Shown: piece after piece, positions 62,605 to 64,000 of the stretch
Position numbering within the stretch: the stretch's first letter is position 1
How the letters are laid out: every line of letters starts with the position of its first letter
Assembly (NCBI GenBank): GCA_958421275.1
Contig: CATZLI010000002.1
Coordinates: forward strand, 230,208-294,207
Reading direction: 5' to 3'
DNA length: 64,000 nt
Source of the DNA: an uncultured Collinsella sp.
Lineage (GTDB): Bacteria; Actinomycetota; Coriobacteriia; Coriobacteriales; Coriobacteriaceae
The notes under the pieces: generated by a model
What the model saw: the letters and a program-made list of their open reading frames with translations, nothing else
The model's database searches: none
What the model was told of the DNA's origin: nothing
Translations under genes and position numbers: made by a program

Positions 62605-63186
62605 CTATACGAACCGATCGGGATAGATGGTCTTGTAGCGAGCCCAGGCATTATTGACACGAATCAGATACGCCTGCGTCTCGGGAAAGGTGATTGCATT
62701 ATGAAGCGACGTACCCTGCTGCGCCCATCCGTCGACATTGCCCATGCCGGCGTTATAGGCGGCGATGGCGCTATCCGTCGACCCGTTAAAATACGCTAGA
62801 AGATACGAAAGATACGCACAGCCAAACTCGATATTCGTAGCCGGATCGTTAAGATTGTCGGCCGAATACTCGTCACCGTCAACAAGGCCCTTGGCGATCA
62901 TATCATGGGCAGTCTCGGGCATCAGCTGCATCAATCCCTGAGCACCTTGATTCGACTCGGCCTCGGGATCCCAATTCGATTCCGACTTAATGACAGCGCA
63001 CACCAGATACGGATCCAGATTATGCGAAATACTGGATTGCTTTACATACGCCTCGTAGTCAATCGGATACAACGGCTTAAAGAAAGCGGCAGGAGCACAC
63101 GAGTAAACGAATGAGATAAGGCCGAAGACAAAAACGGCAGCCAGCGGCATAAGGCGATACCACGCAAAGAAACGTGTCTTAGGCAT
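62605..63186 (-). CDS. Membrane-anchored lytic transglycosylase (SLT)
   Basis: A 193-residue protein with one N-terminal membrane anchor or uncleaved signal (LMPLAAVFVFGLISFVYSCA) and a soluble lytic transglycosylase domain. The catalytic Glu is in CAVIKSESNWDPEA, followed by GAQGLMQLMPETA and AIAAYNAGMGNVDGW. It cleaves peptidoglycan outside the membrane. GGAGG abuts the ATG at 63192, so 63186 is the better start. It overlaps coaE by eight bases. Confidence 0.9.
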   Translation of the reverse strand: MPKTRFFAWYRLMPLAAVFVFGLISFVYSCAPAAFFKPLYPIDYEAYVKQSSISHNLDPYLVCAVIKSESNWDPEAESNQGAQGLMQLMPETAHDMIAKGLVDGDEYSADNLNDPATNIEFGCAYLSYLLAYFNGSTDSAIAAYNAGMGNVDGWAQQGTSLHNAITFPETQAYLIRVNNAWARYKTIYPDRFV

Positions 63187-63820
63187 CGGCATCCTCCTTA
63201 TCCGCAGTGTCTATAAACCCATGGCATGCAAGCCATGAGTCAAGCTGCTCAAAGAGCGAATTATCACCTGAGGCATTATCAATCACCGTTGTAGCGAGAT
63301 TGCACAGCGCAGACTCATCGGGCTGACAAGCAGAACGGGCATCGAAATCAGATGGCTCCATGCCACGTTGAATAGCGCGCTCGCGACGAACTGACAAAGG
63401 GGCGCTGATGACCAGAATTTCATCAGCCAAGCCAAATGCATCCTCAAAACCAGTCGGAGCAGAAACCTCGACCACCGCAAAGGGATAACGGGGAGACGAA
63501 ACCGTACAACAAACCGGATCGAGAATCCTAAGCGAAAGCTGTTCAATCAGAACGGGATGCACGATGCCATTGAGCCGTGCGACCGAATCAGGAGAAGCGA
63601 AAGCTCGAGAAGCGAGGATGCTGCGGCGAATGCCGCCTTCCTCATCCAAAATGTCCCAACCGAATTCATCCGCGAGAGTATTGACGATATCAGAGCCCGG
63701 CACATACAGAGATTTTGCAAGCTCATCCAGATCGATAAGCATAGCGCCACGAGATTCGAAATAGCGGCAGGCAGTCGACTTACCCGAAGCAATATTGCCC
63801 AAGACAAATACGGTAAACAT
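63179..63820 (-). CDS. coaE: Dephospho-CoA kinase
   Basis: A 213-residue kinase for the last step of coenzyme A synthesis. Walker A GNIASGKSTACRYF is at the N-terminus, with DLDELAKSLY and the lid region VRRERAIQRG as in CoaE. The central CCTVSSPRYPFAVVEVSAP insert is less conserved. GGGAGG precedes the ATG at 63820. Cotranscribed with the transglycosylase gene. Confidence 0.92.
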   Translation of the reverse strand: MFTVFVLGNIASGKSTACRYFESRGAMLIDLDELAKSLYVPGSDIVNTLADEFGWDILDEEGGIRRSILASRAFASPDSVARLNGIVHPVLIEQLSLRILDPVCCTVSSPRYPFAVVEVSAPTGFEDAFGLADEILVISAPLSVRRERAIQRGMEPSDFDARSACQPDESALCNLATTVIDNASGDNSLFEQLDSWLACHGFIDTADKEDADA

Positions 63821-63944
63821 CAAGCCCTCCCTAACGCCAATGCGAGTAATTATCGCTCAAATACACTAGAAGGACTCAAAATACAGCCAAACAGTAAGAG
63901 CGCATACGGGGAAGCTAAATCCCGAAGTACAACGTGTATATACG

Positions 63945-63976
63945 CAAAAAGGGGGAGGCCGCGAGGCCTCCCCCTT
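63945..63976 (-). terminator. Terminator of a minus-strand gene beyond the right edge
   Basis: A 10-bp perfect stem (63951-63960 with 63965-63974, arm GGGGGAGGCC) is followed by TTTTT on the minus strand. It ends transcription coming from outside the window, before coaE. Confidence 0.9.
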
Positions 63977-64000
63977 CTCAGTTCAAGCGTACGGCTCGGT
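63977..64000 (-). other. Possible 3' end of a gene outside the window
   Basis: These 24 bases directly precede a minus-strand terminator. Two frames on the minus strand reach TGA here, one reading EPYA then stop. Too short to identify. Confidence 0.3.

Noticed and set aside
1..64000. CRISPR arrays, rRNA genes, prophage or integrase genes
   Set aside because: No regularly spaced direct repeats, rRNA-like stretches or phage proteins are visible. The only mobile-element gene seen is the REP transposase.

Overview
The window looks like a chromosomal segment of a GC-rich, anaerobic, gut-type actinobacterium, most like Collinsella or another coriobacterium. I infer this from the GC-rich third codon positions, WhiA and RapZ next to a glycolytic operon, oxygen-sensitive NrdD/NrdG, Opp-type peptide importers, a sialic-acid catabolic operon and a LysR/MetY pair. 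No rRNA, phage or CRISPR array is visible. Most genes are on the minus strand, and most start codons can be fixed by a good GGAGG-type ribosome site.

Layout. 1-9.5 kb: the signal-peptide end of a secreted protein, metY with a leader peptide and a divergent LysR regulator, rnhA, an oxidoreductase, acylphosphatase, a Fur-family regulator, a HAD phosphatase, a UreE-like/SlyD-like metallochaperone pair, an M19 dipeptidase and a YgjP-type metallopeptidase. 9.5-15 kb: folB, an HD hydrolase, folE, nrdG and nrdD, with NrdR boxes upstream of nrdD. 15-21 kb: three tRNA units (Gly-Val, Gly-Cys-Gly, Leu) around a GH13 glucosidase and a two-gene partner-switching module. 21-28 kb: the oppABCDF importer, then secG. 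28-29.2 kb: a REP-associated transposase module flanked by inverted REP-like arms. 29.2-36 kb: gap-pgk-tpiA-gpmI, then rapZ-whiA. 36-46.4 kb: a nine-gene sialic-acid operon with importer, two esterase paralogues, nanA, nanK and nanE. 46.8-63.8 kb: ybaK-murJ-uvrC, uvrA, an LtaS-like synthase, an Mrp ATPase with two flavoproteins, uvrB, a lytic transglycosylase and coaE.

How the parts fit. The nan operon is a full path from uptake of sialic acid, through possible de-O-acetylation and the lyase, to GlcNAc-6-P. The glycolytic operon supplies lower glycolysis. The folE-HD-folB order places an uncharacterised phosphohydrolase at the step of folate synthesis that often lacks an assigned enzyme. All three uvr genes lie within 16 kb.

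The most unusual signals are outside the proteins. They are very long intergenic palindromes (84-139 bp), stem-loops at several cistron junctions of the nan operon, a shared A/T palindrome next to the -35 box of all three tRNA promoters, and a predicted leader peptide before metY. Among the proteins, the standout is an esterase paralogue whose nucleophile serine is replaced by glutamate.
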